Origin: Clarireedia homoeocarpa
Lineage: Eukaryota > Ascomycota > Leotiomycetes > Helotiales > Rutstroemiaceae
Direction: 5' to 3'
Length of the DNA: 23,958 bases
NCBI GenBank assembly: GCA_001465935.1
Contig: LNKV01000147.1
Span: 1-23,958, forward strand
Below the pieces are notes generated by a model that was given only the letters and a program-made list of their open reading frames with translations, had not been told where the DNA came from and made no database searches. The position numbers were made by a program, and so were the translations under genes. Below are positions 1-11,828 of the stretch, piece after piece (the first letter of the stretch is position 1; every line of letters begins with the position of its first letter).

Positions 1-1324
1 TTTAAAAAACTCTTTTAATTATATTATCTATTAATTTAATAATTATATTAATAGTATAAATAATAGAGATATAAGCCTAATTCTAAATATAATTAATAAT
101 TTAAAATATTAAATATATTATATTAATAGATTAGATTAAAAATCAGTTATTATTTTAATTAATAATTAAATATAATTTATTTAATACCTTTTAACTATTA
201 TTATTATATTAATTATATAGTTTATAACTACTTACTTTTTTATACTAAAATAATATAACTTTAATAGTATCTAGTTATATATTATTTAAAGTTCTATATT
301 TAACTAATAAACTCTTTAATAAAAAAAAACTTATTATTTAATTATAAAGAAAGTTTATTATAAATCGAATTAATTAATATAAATATAGTTTTATTAATAA
401 TAATACTAAATACTTATTTATATTAAACTAATTAGAAGATTTAACTTTTGAGTATTATAAAGAATTATATATTTAAGATAATATTATATTTAAATAAATA
501 ATTAATAAGATAACTAACTTCTTAATAGATCTAACTAAATACTAATATATTTAAAATATATATATATACTTTATCTAGCTTAAAAACTAACTCTTTAAAC
601 TCTTTTATTAATAGTTTAAACTTCTAATTAGTATTACTAATAAGATTAATTTAAAAGATAAATATCAAGACTTTATTAAAAAGCTAAATAATAATTATTA
701 AATATATTCACTTATAAGTCGTCTTAGAAACGAGGATTATAAAGTCGATATATAAGTACTTTAGTACTTGAATATAAATAATACTAATATTATAATAAAC
801 AAATAAATCTAATAAACTTTTACTAAAGTAATAGTGATTATAATAAATTGTCGAGACCGAATTACTATTTATATTAAGAGCTAGTAAGTACTTTAAAACC
901 AATTTAATATCTTTATTACTATTTTATTTATATAACTACTTTTATTTACTAATATATTATATTACTTCTCTTTTAATTAAAAAGCTATCTTACTAGTTAG
1001 TAACTTTACTTGAAACTCTCTTTTCCTTACTCTCGCTCGAGCTTAAACTTTATATTATATAGTAAATAAAGTTAAATATAAACTTTATAAAGATATAATA
1101 AAGGAAATAGAAGAAGAAGATAATATCTTAATTAAAATCTAGACTAAAGTTATAACTTATATAAAATAATTAGAAGTAGATTGAGTAAAAGATAATATTT
1201 AAATAAAGACTTCTTTTTAAATAATTTAAGAGATATAAAATACTTAAATTTAATTAAACTAATAAAAGGAGACTATATAATAATATTATATAAATTAGTA
1301 AAAAGTAATATCTTCTATTAAACT

Positions 1325-1740
1325 AAGACTTTTATTAACTTTAAAATAAATAACTTTATATTTATTAATATATCTTTTCTTTAATAACTTTATTATAATT
1401 TTAGACCTATTATTAAATACTTAAAAATACTTTTATAAGTTAAAAGATATAATAACTAAAATAAGTTTCTAATTATTTATTATACTTTAATAAACTTTAT
1501 AATTAATAATTATATCTAATTTTTTTTTTTTTTAATTACTTATTTAAGTATATATATAATAATATTAGAATATAAATAATTTATTGAAAATCGAGTATTA
1601 GTTGATTATACTTAAAGATATTTTATTTAGTTTAAAGAGTTATTTATAAACTAAATATATATTAAATCTTATAATATTAAGACTTACTTATATAGGTTCG
1701 AGATAATAAACAAAGTTTATTAAACCGATATAAAATATTA
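1325..1740 (+). pseudogene. Retropepsin-like protease relic of gypsy copy A
   Basis: Retropepsins carry a D-S/T-G-A active site. Here the aligned codons at 1334-1348 read I-N-F-K-I, against L-I-N-F-E-V in copy B. All changes from a LIDSGA-type motif are transitions: Asp to Asn, Ser to Phe, Gly to Glu and then Lys, Ala to Val and then Ile. The catalytic aspartate is gone. About 250 bases downstream lies the equivalent of the VILGYKWL-like segment that is clearer in copy B. The frame is the same as that of the RT. The limits of the domain are approximate. Confidence 0.65.
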
Positions 1741-2587
1741 GAACCGAAAATTTAACTAGAATAACTTAGACTTAAAAATTTATCGAAAAAAGCTATTTTT
1801 TATTAATATAGTTATTATTAAAAAATAATATATAAACGGAAAAATATTAAATTTACTTATTATATATTTATTACTTTATCTCGAGATAACTCTACTTAAT
1901 ATCTTAAGTAAATACTTAGTTTTCTCTATTAAAGATAAAGTTATTCCGGTTATAAATAGTTTATTTTATAAGACTTAGATTAAATATTCTATTATCTATA
2001 TAAAAAAAAAGTTGAAACTAATTAAACCTATAATTCTTATATTTAATACTAAGTTTAAAAGACTTCTAAAACTTTTTTAGATCTTCTTTATATAATATAA
2101 ACTAAATATTATAAAGATATATATAATCTCTATTATAATAATAAACTGTATTTATAAAAAAGATAATAATAATAAACTCTTTATAATTATTTTATAAAAG
2201 ATCGAGAATCTAATTAACTAATAAAAAGAATAATAAATATCTAAATAAGATATAACTACTTTAATTATATAGTTACTAGCTTTAACTAATTATTTTATTA
2301 TTATATACTTCTTTATAAATATTAATAATAAACTATTTATACTAGTTAAATATATAATATATATATATATATTTTCGAAATCTAAGTTTAACCTCTTTCT
2401 ATCTTATTATTTATATAACTATAAGATCTAATTAGAAGGTAATAAAGAAAAAGCTTTTAAATATAATCTACTTTATAAGATATTGTTAAAAGAGCTAGAA
2501 GTAATTAAGAAATATATTATAGATAACTTATTTAAAAGTTTTATTAAACTAAGTTAAATATCTTTTATAATTCCTATTCTATTTATA

Positions 2588-3505
2588 AGAAAGTCTAATA
2601 ATTCTTTTTATTTATATATTAATTTTTAAACCTTGAATACTTTTATTTATAAAGATAGATATTTATTTCTACTTATTAATAAGACTTTAACTAGACTTTT
2701 AAAAGTAAAAATCTTTACTAAATTAGATATCTATTAAATATTCTATTATATTTATATAGACCTAATCTCTAAGAAATATATTATATTTTATATATAATAT
2801 AAAGTATATAAATATAAAGTTATATTATTTAGACTAACTAATAGCTCGGCTATATATTAATATTATATAAATAATATTTTATTTAATTTTCTTGATATTT
2901 TTTATACTATTTATTTAGATAATATTTTAATTTACTTAGAAAATAAACTTAATTATATAGTTTATATTATCTAAATATTTTAGTAACTTAAAGATACTAA
3001 TTTATAAACTAACTTTAAAAAATATAAATTTGATATTAAATATATAAAGTACTTTAACTTTATTATCTCAATTAATAATATCGAAGTTAATTTTGAAAAA
3101 GTTACTATTATTAAAGAATAAAGATATCTAATAATTATAAAAAATATTTAATTATTCCTAGATTTCTATAATTTTTATTAACGATTTATTTATAATTTTA
3201 ATATAATTATAAAGTTTTTTATTAATCTAACTAAAATTATAACTTACTTTAATTTTAATATTAATTACTAGTAGTTATTTAATATATTTAAAAAAATACT
3301 AACCTCTACTCTATTCTTATAATATTATAATTATAACCTCTTTTATATATTTAAAACTAATATATTAAATAAAGTTATAATAAATATACTTTCTTAAAAA
3401 TATAATAATAACTAGTTTCTAGTTATATACTTTTTAAAAATAATATAATTAGCTAAGTTTAATTATAAAATTTATAATAAAGAAATACTTATAATTATAA
3501 AGTTA
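2588..3505 (+). pseudogene. Reverse transcriptase and truncated RNase H of gypsy copy A
   Basis: This was the RNA-templated DNA polymerase of the element. Frame 2 reads RKSNNSFYLYINF, then LNTF, KDRYLFLLIN, KIFTKLDIY, ILFRLTNSSAIYQYYIN and TIYLDNILIY (catalytic codons at 2912-2923), then the connection domain with FNFYQRFIYNFNIIIKF. These match the usual Ty3/gypsy RT order. The second catalytic Asp of YLDD is Asn. RNase H begins near 3354 as KTNILNKVIINILS, where family members have an ETDASD-type start, and stops at about 3505 after YNKEILIIIKLL. Only transitions and stops are seen, with no indel. It is non-functional. Confidence 0.92.
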
Positions 3506-3820
3506 TTATATAGATAATTAGTTATAAAATAGCTTCAATTAAACAGGCCGGAACCTAAAGTAAATATAATATATCCGATATAAATATATAATATTTATAT
3601 AACTAGAAAATCAATTTTAGAGATTATAAGTAGATAGTTAATACTTTTTATATAAAAAATATAAAGATTATAATATAATTTTATAATTAGAGAATAGAGA
3701 CGATTTATATAATTAATACTAGATTTATACTTTATATATAATTCTGGGTATTATATATAATTTTTATATTTCTCTATATAATATTATTTTTAAAATATAA
3801 CTTTGTTAATTATATTAATA
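3499..3820 (+). repeat. Copia-1 5' LTR, left-truncated (about 322 bp of 464)
   Basis: This segment aligns with the full LTR at 9233-9696 and with the solo LTR at 19350-19799. It starts about 140 bp inside the repeat and ends with tatattaata, equivalent to tatactaata in the others. Its left end overlaps the gypsy RNase H sequence by a shared aaagttatt. It keeps more C and G than its partner (for example aaacaggccggaacctaaag at 3541-3560), so it suffered less RIP than the 3' LTR. Confidence 0.88.
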
Positions 3821-6158
3821 TTGATTAATAGTTAAATTAATTATAGATTAATAAAATTAAATTATATTTTTATAACTTTATTCTTTCTATTATATATATT
3901 TTATTTTATCTATTTTTAATCTATTAACTTCTTTTTAATTCTTTATATAAATCTCGAACTTTAATAATATAATCGATTTTAAAGAGTTTATAAAATATAA
4001 AAAAGTTATTTCGATTTTAATAGATTAAGACTTTGATTTAAATAACTTAGAATAATATATTACTAAATAGATTTTTACTCGAATCACTATCTAAATTATA
4101 TAAAATAGAATAGACTAAGATTGTAATTATATATTATAAACTACTTTTTATAATAATTTCGAAAATTAGAATAAAGAATTATTTAAATTTATTATTTTAA
4201 ATCTTTTTTATAAACTCTATATTTATTTTATATTAAATAAAGTGTAGATTTCTAAATCTAATAATTATATATATATATAAGTTTTTAATAAACTTATTAA
4301 TATTAAAAAATATTTGAAATAAAAGATCGAAGATATTAAGAAATATTTTTATATAATAGATCTAATTAATTTTTAATTTATATAAAGAAATATTAATCTA
4401 TTTTTTCTTATACTTTTTACTACTTCTTTAATAATAACTTTTTTAACTATATCTATTTCTCTTATAACTCTTTCTACTTAATCTATAATTTTATTTATAA
4501 CTCTAGTATCTTAGTAAAAATAAGTAATTTTAATTTTAAGTAAAATATTAGATAATCGCTTTATATACTTTATATTAATATCTTACTTAGCTAAAACTAT
4601 TTCACTATTAACTATATATAAGAGAAATAATATCTTTAAGCTTTTTAGTAATTTAATAAAGATTTTTTTAAATAAAAAATATAAGTATAATAATAAGATA
4701 TATAATATCTTAAAAAACAAATTATATATCTTTTATAACTATTATATAAAAGTTAGTTTATTAATAGATTATTTTTATTTTAGTTTTTCTATACTACTTT
4801 ATAACTATATATTAGATTTTTATTATAATAAGATTTTTAAATATTTATATAACTTCTATATAATAATTATTATAATTAGAGAATACTTTAAAATAAAAAA
4901 AAATAAATAATTTTATTTATCTAAATAGAAAGAGATTATATATTTCTTTATATAAAAAAAGAATTTTACTAAATCCGAACTAGAATATTTAAAGATACTT
5001 TTTAATTATCTTTATATATTATAGAAAGATCTTTTAATTAAATACTAAAATAAATTCTCTTTATATAACTAAGTTCTTAATACTTATTAAAGTATTCTAG
5101 AATATAATCTTATATTATATAAACCGGCTTATATATTTAAGTCTATTTATTTAGATCTAAAATCTATAATCAAAATAGTAATATATATAAAAGAGTATAT
5201 AATATAAATATAATATTCTAATAAATAATATTAAATCGATTGAAAATATTAAAGTAGATTCAATTATATATAAATAAATAATTAGATAATAATAAAATTT
5301 CTAAAAAGAAAATAATTTTTAAACTTTTATATAAAGAACAAGAACTAGTTTTTAAACTCTTATATAGAAAGTAGAAACTAGAAGAATATAAAATATTATA
5401 TTTATAAATAAACTAGTTACTTTACTAGAATATACTTTTATATAGAGAGAATTAAAGTATATAATTATATCAACTACTAATATTTATAAAAAGAAGAAGA
5501 AAAAGATAAGAAAGTAGAATAGTTTTTATAAAAAAAGAAGTAAGAAGATAATAAAGATTTAAATAATATAAAGAAATAAGAACTTTTATCTAACTAATTC
5601 CTTATAGAAATAAAAGTAATTAATAGTAATTAAGTTATCTAAACTCTTAATAATCTTAATATAATATATAATATTACTTATTATAATCTTAGTAAACAGA
5701 AAATATTATATAATAAAGTATTTATATTCGAGAAATAGTACTTATTAATATAATTTCAAGAGATTATATTTAATAGTAAAATTATAAATATATTAATTAT
5801 TAGTAAAGTATAATTTTAAATATTATAATAATAAAACTTATTTATTATTTTAGTTTATATAAAGAGTAATAATTATATAATCTGTTTTAATAAAAGAATA
5901 ATAGAAATAAAAGAAATAACTATTATATAAATACTAGTTAATTTAATTACTTTTTATATTATAATTATAAATACTTTATTTCTTTATTATATTTAAGATA
6001 TAAATAAAATAAATATATAATTTAATAATTTAAAGAATATCTTTATTTAAAGAAAGAATATTATATCTATTATATATAAATAGAGATATCTATAAATACT
6101 TTTATAATAATTAGATATAATTATTTAAATTTACTTTATTAAAGTTAAACTTAAATAG

Positions 6159-6720
6159 TTATATTACTAGTTTAAATACTTGTCTATACGAAAACTAGTA
6201 TAATTATTAGAGAAAGTAGAATATAATAATATTGATTATTATATAATTAAATACTTAAATAAATTCTATAATTACTACTAACTAAATATAAAGTTGTTTA
6301 AACGATTCTAATTTATAATTAAGAATAAGATCGAATTTAATTATTTAATTATTATTAATATTATATATTTAGATAAATCTTTAATTCTATATATTATAAA
6401 TAAAGTTACTATATTTAATATAACTTAGTTTCTAAAAGATATTAGTATTTATATAATATAAGATACTCTTTAAATATATTAGATCGATATTTATATAAGT
6501 TTATTAGATTATATTATATATAATATAGATATAATATTTATATCTTAAAAGTTTAGATAGAATATATATATAATAATAAATAAAATAAAGAAAATACTAA
6601 TAAAAATATATAATAGTATTAATAAAATAAAGAAATATTATTAACTTTTTAAATATTTATATAAGATTATTAGAGATAAAATAAAAAAAGAAAATATCTT
6701 AAGAGAGATTATTTTATAAA
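6159..6720 (+). pseudogene. Integrase relic of copia-1 (zinc finger and catalytic core)
   Basis: The reading at 6159-6191 is L-Y-Y-stop-F-K-Y-L-S-I-R, where copia integrases have L-W-H-R-R-F-G-H-L; the differences are transitions. Frame 0 continues through FQFIIKNKIEFNY, FLKDIS, a D-to-N equivalent in IIYNIDIIFIS, and SINKIKKYY at about 6615-6640, where family members have GKVERYH. The three acidic catalytic positions therefore read Asn, Asn and Lys, each explained by G-to-A change. The enzyme joined element DNA to the genome; this copy cannot. Confidence 0.82.
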
Positions 6721-7173
6721 TAGTTATAAAAATAATAAATAATATAATTAAATTAAATAGTTTTATATTAACTTACTTTGTTTTTAAAATATACTTAAAA
6801 ATAAATTAAATATTAACTTTATTTTAATTAATAATTATATAAACTTAAGTAATTTAAATTATAATAATAGAAATTAAAAAGATTAATATTTAATATTAAA
6901 TTAAAGAAGTTTTAAATATAAAGAATAATTTTTAGATAATAAAAGTATTTAACTTCTTTTTATAATTAAATATAAAAGTCTAATAAGAAAAGAAAAACTA
7001 AACTAATTTCTTTAAACTTTTAATAACTAATAAAGAAACTTATATTATTAAACTCTTTATTAGTTTAACTAGCTTTTATATAATAGTTATAAAATTATTC
7101 TTTCTAAAAAAAATTAAAAAGATAAAAGTTTATATAAAAAACTAATTAGAATTAAATCTAAAAGAAAAGATAA

Positions 7174-8780
7174 AGACGAAGTAAATATATTTAATAAAAA
7201 AACTAATCTTTTAAATTATTATTTTATTTAAAAAAGTAGAAGTATTTATTATTAAAAAAGAATAGAATAATTTAGAACTTTTAATTAAACTTTATATATA
7301 AAATATAATTATAATTAAAAGACTTTTATTTTAAATAATATAATAAAAAGAAATTAATAATTTAATTATATAAAAAGTTTTTAAATTTATTAAATATAAT
7401 TTAATAATCTATATTAAATAAATATTTAATTTTTAACTTATAAATAAAATAAAAGATAAAATAATTATAACTTTATATAAGAAATTAAAGTTAGTAATTT
7501 AAATATATAATAATATTAAAAAAAAGTATTTTAATATAATTACTAACTATTTAATATTTAAGTTAGAGAATTATTTTAATATTAACTTTTTTATTTTATA
7601 TAAAAGAAATGAAACTAACTTCTTAAAATATTATTTAAATATATATATAATTAATATTATTTCTAAATCGATTAATTCTAATATAATTATTTAAAGAGAT
7701 TTAGATAAACTATTCTTTTAATATAATTATAATTGTTTATAAACTTTTATATAAAATATTAAAATCAAGAACCTATTAATAGATTATATATAATAACTAT
7801 TATAAAAATAAATTAAATATAAAATCTTTTTTATATAACTTTTATCTTTTAATCTCTAAGAACCTTAAACTATTTATAATAATAATAATATAAATAAATA
7901 ATATTCTAATTTTAAAAGATAAGAAGTTTAAATAAAAAAAGAAAAGAGAGTTAAAATAAATAAATTTTTAAGTAAAATTAATTAAAGTATTTTTATATAA
8001 AAGATCTTTAATCTTTAATAAATATAATTTATAAATAGAAAATAAGAACTTTATTTTTATATAAAATAAATAAGAATAAAAGATTAAATTTATAAACTCT
8101 AAATCTAAGAATTATTTTATAGAATATTATAAATAATATACTCGAGGAATATATTTCTTAAATATTTATTGACTAGAAATAAATTTTAATTTATTAGTTA
8201 TAATATAATACTAAGAACTTTAATATAATAAAATCAAGGTTTTAAATAAATAACTAAACTAGTAAATAGAGAATTTAAATAAAAGAATCTATTATATCTT
8301 CTTTAATTTATAAATAATAAATCTATTTATATTTATAAATAGATTATTTACTAATAATAAAGATCTTAGTTTATAATTTAAATATAAGATCTTTTTAATA
8401 AATAAGTATTTATATAAAAACTTAGATAATATATTTAAAATTAAAAATAATTTAATCTATTAGAATAATATAAAGAATAAATATATAATTTAAAGTATAT
8501 TAGTATTCGAGATTTATAAATTAATTACTAATATCGATTTAGTAATTATAATTAATAATATAATTTAAATAATTATTAAATAACTAGAACTTTTAATATT
8601 ATAATTTTATATTAATTATATAAAAGAAAAGAATTAATAGAAATTTACTAGATTAAAAATAATAATAATCTAATTAATATAATAATAATAAAAATAATAA
8701 ATAAAATATTAGAAATATTAATTAATATAAATAAAAAGGTAAATTATATAAAAATAAAAAATAATATTAAGAAGGAGAAT
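7174..8780 (+). pseudogene. Reverse transcriptase and RNase H relic of copia-1
   Basis: Frame 1 carries a copia RT. A basic R-R-S-K-Y segment lies at 7174-7188. The LLYKILKSRTY segment near 7750-7780 stands where PLYGIPEAG is usual. The catalytic QTDDT-type box at 7891-7905 now reads stop-I-N-N-I, with both aspartates changed to Asn (7897-7902). RNase H follows in the same frame: FINRLFTNNKDLS at about 8329-8370 replaces an FVDGSFAN-type motif, with the first catalytic Asp now Asn and Gly now Arg. The segment near 8640-8780 is more degraded and its end is uncertain. Confidence 0.8.
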
Positions 8781-9232
8781 TATTTTTATTTATTTAATTT
8801 TTATTTAATTTTTTTAAAATATAAATTAAAGAGTATAATATAATTATTTAAATTTTCTTTATAATATTTTTATTATAATTATTTATTAAATAATTAGATA
8901 GATAAAAAATATATTTTATATATAATAAAAGTTTAATAGAAATTAAATAAGAATTAATAGAAAATCAGAAAAACCTTTTAATTTTATAAAATAAAAACTT
9001 ATTATTTATCTCGAATATTATATAAAGATTAAAGTTAAACTCGAGTATTATTTAATAATTATATATAAATTTATAATAAATTAAAGGAATTATATTTATA
9101 AATAAAAAGAAAATTTTATATATATTTTAAAAGATAATTAGATTCTTATAAGAAATATTAATTATAAAGATTATTAAATTAATAATTACTTTATTTATTA
9201 ACTTAATTTTAATAGTTTAATATTAATATTAT

Positions 9233-9696
9233 TATTAGTATTATTATTATTATTATAATTAGATAATTAATTAATTATTATAAATTATATAATAAATATA
9301 AACTTTTAATTAAAAATCTTATATATTAAAAGTTTATTATTTAATAAGAATTTAATTTAGATAAAAAAGAAAAAGTTATTAATATATAAATAATTAGTTA
9401 TAAAATAACTCTAGTTAAATAGACTAGAATCTAAAGTAAATATAGTATATCTAATATAAATATATAATCTTTATATAATTAATAAATTAATTTTAAAGAT
9501 TATAAGTAAATAGTTAATATTTTTTATATAAAAAATATAAAGATTATAATATAATCTTATAATTAAAGAATTAAAATAATTTATATAATTAATATTAAAT
9601 CTATATTTTATATATAATTCTAGGTATTATATATAACTTTTATATTTCTTTATATAATATTACTCTTAGAATATAACTTTATTAATTATACTAATA
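9233..9696 (+). repeat. Copia-1 3' LTR, full length (464 bp)
   Basis: Its ends are tattagta and tactaata. They are inverted copies of each other and become TGTTAGTA...TACTAACA if two RIP transitions are undone, which is the standard TG...CA LTR form. It matches 3499-3820 over that copy's length and 19350-19799 nearly throughout. A short (tta)n tract lies at the left end. It is more mutated than the 5' LTR of the same element. Confidence 0.9.
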
Positions 9697-11028
9697 TTTT
9701 TAATTTTTAAATATTCTTATAAATATTTTTAATAAGTTTATAATTATTTTTCTAATCTTTTAGATAAATTATTTAATTAAATTTAAAGTATATTTATATT
9801 TTATAATTTTTACTTTTATATATATATAATAATTTAACTTTCTTATTTAAAACTTTTAATTTTTTTTAAAAAATATTTTTAAAAATTATATTTAAAAAAT
9901 ATATTATATTACTTTTAAAGTTATAAAAATATAAATATTATTTAAAGTTTTTTATAAATCTTTATATTATTAATAGATTTTCTTTATTTATAAATTTATT
10001 TATAATATAAACTTCTTATAATTTAATTTAAATAAAATTAATCTTTTTTATAATAAAAAAGAAATTAAAAAGAATTTAATTCTTTTTAATAATAAAAAGT
10101 TTTAAAAAAATATAATTATTAAAAGTAACTTTCTATTATATAATCTAACTTTTAATATTTTAATTATTATTAAAATATTTATTTACTTTATATTATTTTA
10201 AAACTTTTATTTTTTTAACTTTTATTAATAGAACTAACTTCTTATAAAAAATATAAAAGATCCTCTATATTATATTATATTCTTTAAGATAATAAATATA
10301 TTTCTTTATAATTATCTTAAAAATATATTTTTCAATAATTTAAAATTATATTTAAATATAATTGAAATAAGATAATTTTATTTTTATAATTAACTTTATT
10401 ATTATTAATTATATTTATTATTAATCTAGTATTAATATAATTAATAATATAATATCTAGAACGATATTTTTAAATAAAAGTAATTTTAATTTAATAAATA
10501 TTTCTAATTGATTTTCGAACTTTAAATTTATAAGATTTTAGATTTTAATTTCTCTTTTAATTATAACTTCGATATTAGTAATCTAAGAATTCTAGTCTAT
10601 TAAACTATTAAGGATATATATCTTAATTATAATTATTTAGAATTTATTAGTTATTTTAGATAATATTTATTAATAAAATAAAAAAATAACGCGAAAGAAT
10701 AATAAGAAGATTAAGTAAACTAAATAAGTTATTTGAAAAATTATCGGAATTAAAAGTATATAACTATTAGATAAAATAATTTAATTAACTTATCTAAATT
10801 TATAAGAATAGAAACTCTTTATAAATATCCTAGATAGCGATTTAGTAGGTTAATTATAAAACTTAAAATTATATAATTCTATAAATAATTTAATATAAAG
10901 CTATTCGGAGATTATATTATAAGTATATTTCGAATAATATTAAATTCATGGCTTTTATATAACTAGTCACTAATAGTTATAATATATTCTACTTTATAAC
11001 CGATAATTTTTATCTAAGATATTTAAAT
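9697..11028. other. Unassigned AT-rich relic between copia-1 and the gypsy mini-element
   Basis: No part of this segment matches another part of the window that I could find, and neither strand gives a recognisable protein. The left 700 bp is almost pure A/T runs. From about 10440 to 11028 the sequence is different: it keeps CG sites (for example aacgcgaaag near 10690), some TG and CA, and reads as a plausible mutated coding or intergenic relic. It is not the continuation of gypsy copy A's RNase H, so copia-1 is not simply inserted into copy A. It may be another old transposon or former host DNA. Confidence 0.5.
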
Positions 11029-11245
11029 TATAACGAGACTACTAATAAAGATACTAAATAATCTTAGAATTAATAACTATAGAGTTAAGAGGATTATAAG
11101 AACTTGAAGGCTTATATATAGAAAGTGATTATATACTATATTATATATATACTAATATATACTAATATATACTTAATATCTAACTTACTTCTAAAAAGGT
11201 TATATCTTTATATAATATCGTGATAATTTAATTAGAATTATTATA
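11029..11245 (-). repeat. Gypsy LTR L1 (217 bp)
   Basis: In plus orientation it begins tataacgagact and ends gaattattata. It has exactly the same length as the copies at 11612-11828 and 19133-19349. In element (minus) orientation the ends correspond to TG...CA after reversing RIP. It contains a short tandem of tatactaata units near 11145-11170. By its position next to the element's 3' end it is a 3' LTR. Confidence 0.88.
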
Positions 11246-11611
11246 TTACTTTCTTTTTCTAAAAAGCTTGTTTTTAAATATCTTAATTATTTTATTTATT
11301 ATTAGTTATATATCTTTAAAGTTTCTTTTTAAATAAATATAAATAACTTAAATAGTTTATAATAAATAAGTATAATATAATTATAAGAATAATAATATTA
11401 ATATCTTAATTTAACTTTATACTTTAGATATTATAAAGTCTAGAAATCGCTTCTTATTTATTATAGTTATTAGATAGTCTTTTTTAATATAGTTATAATT
11501 GTTTTTTCCAGATTCTTATAATTAAAGCTATTTAAAGAGAAGTACTAAGAGGCTAGATACTTTTAAGTTAGCTTGATAGAAGTCTCGAAGTAATACTAAA
11601 GATATCTTAAG
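11246..11611 (-). pseudogene. Gypsy 3'-end relic: degraded polypurine tract, 3' UTR and chromodomain tail
   Basis: This 366-bp piece aligns along its length with 12910-13276 of copy B. It includes the polypurine tract (C8 in B, broken here into mixed T and C), the 3' untranslated part and the last part of the pol frame after the chromodomain. Everything between here and the 5' LTR is missing. Differences from B are almost all C to T or G to A: 11551-11579 against 13218-13246 is a clear example, where B keeps ccaggcacc and this copy has ctagatact. It is non-coding now. Confidence 0.82.
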
Positions 11612-11828
11612 TATAACAAGACTATTAGTTAAAATACTAAATAATCTTAGAATTAATAATTAAAGAATTAAGAGGATTATAAAGATTTGAAGACTTATAT
11701 ATAAGAAGAGATTATATATTTAATTATATATATACTAATATATACTAATATATACTTAATATCTAACTTACTTTTAAAGAGGTTATATCCTTATATAATA
11801 TCGTGATAATTCGATCGGAATCATTATA
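11612..11828 (-). repeat. Gypsy LTR L2 (217 bp)
   Basis: It begins tataacaagact and ends gaatcattata, the same length and ends as L1 and L4. On its left it abuts the 3'-end relic. On its right it abuts the protease active-site codons of copy C. No matching 5-bp target duplication is visible around L2 alone or around the L1-L2 pair. Confidence 0.88.

Larger units (their letters stand above)
1..3505 (+). pseudogene. Ty3/gypsy (chromovirus) retrotransposon copy A, gag-protease-RT-partial RNase H, RIP-degraded
   Basis: This is a dead gag-pol stretch. It matches copy B (minus strand) base for base: position 1 corresponds to about 18560 in B and the right end to about 15060. The same reading frame carries the protease relic (1334-1348) and the RT (2588 onward, with FTKLDIY, the LTNSSAIYQ segment and the catalytic box as YLDN), so more than 2.1 kb decayed by substitution with no net frameshift. 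In-frame stops sit where glutamine, arginine or tryptophan codons are expected. The 5' LTR and start of gag lie left of the window. The right end stops inside RNase H, where copia-1 LTR sequence begins. It is more heavily mutated than copy B. Family assignment is secure; the gag part (about 1-1300) is assigned only by matching B, and I saw no zinc knuckle. Confidence 0.9.
3821..9232 (+). pseudogene. Ty1/copia retrotransposon copia-1, gag-pol interior, RIP-degraded
   Basis: This 5.4-kb interior lies between two copies of one LTR. The order is that of copia elements: an unassigned 5' part that should hold gag and protease (about 3950-6100), integrase zinc finger and core (6159-6720), linker, RT (about 7170-7960) and RNase H (about 8150-8780). 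Integrase reads in frame 0 and RT/RNase H in frame 1, so at least one indel lies between about 6650 and 7174. Stops are frequent throughout. From memory of protein families, the integrase-RT text resembles the copia-type polyproteins common in Pezizomycotina; this is recognition, not a search. I could not identify a clear protease motif, primer-binding site or polypurine tract. It is non-functional. Confidence 0.88.

Noticed and set aside
708..902. 64-codon open frame on the minus strand
   Set aside because: It starts at TTG, lies antisense to gypsy copy A, and exists because A/T-rich decay removed stops on that strand. It resembles no protein.
1515..1535. T run in gypsy copy A as a terminator
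   Set aside because: The aligned part of copy B has mixed C and T here, so the run is a RIP product inside a dead coding region; there is no hairpin.
3821..3845. Primer-binding site after the copia-1 5' LTR (ttgattaatagtt)
   Set aside because: A TGG start could have been lost to RIP, but the remaining match to any tRNA 3' end is too weak to call.
9239..9258. (tta)n microsatellite as a separate feature
   Set aside because: It is part of the copia-1 LTR and recurs in the solo LTR.
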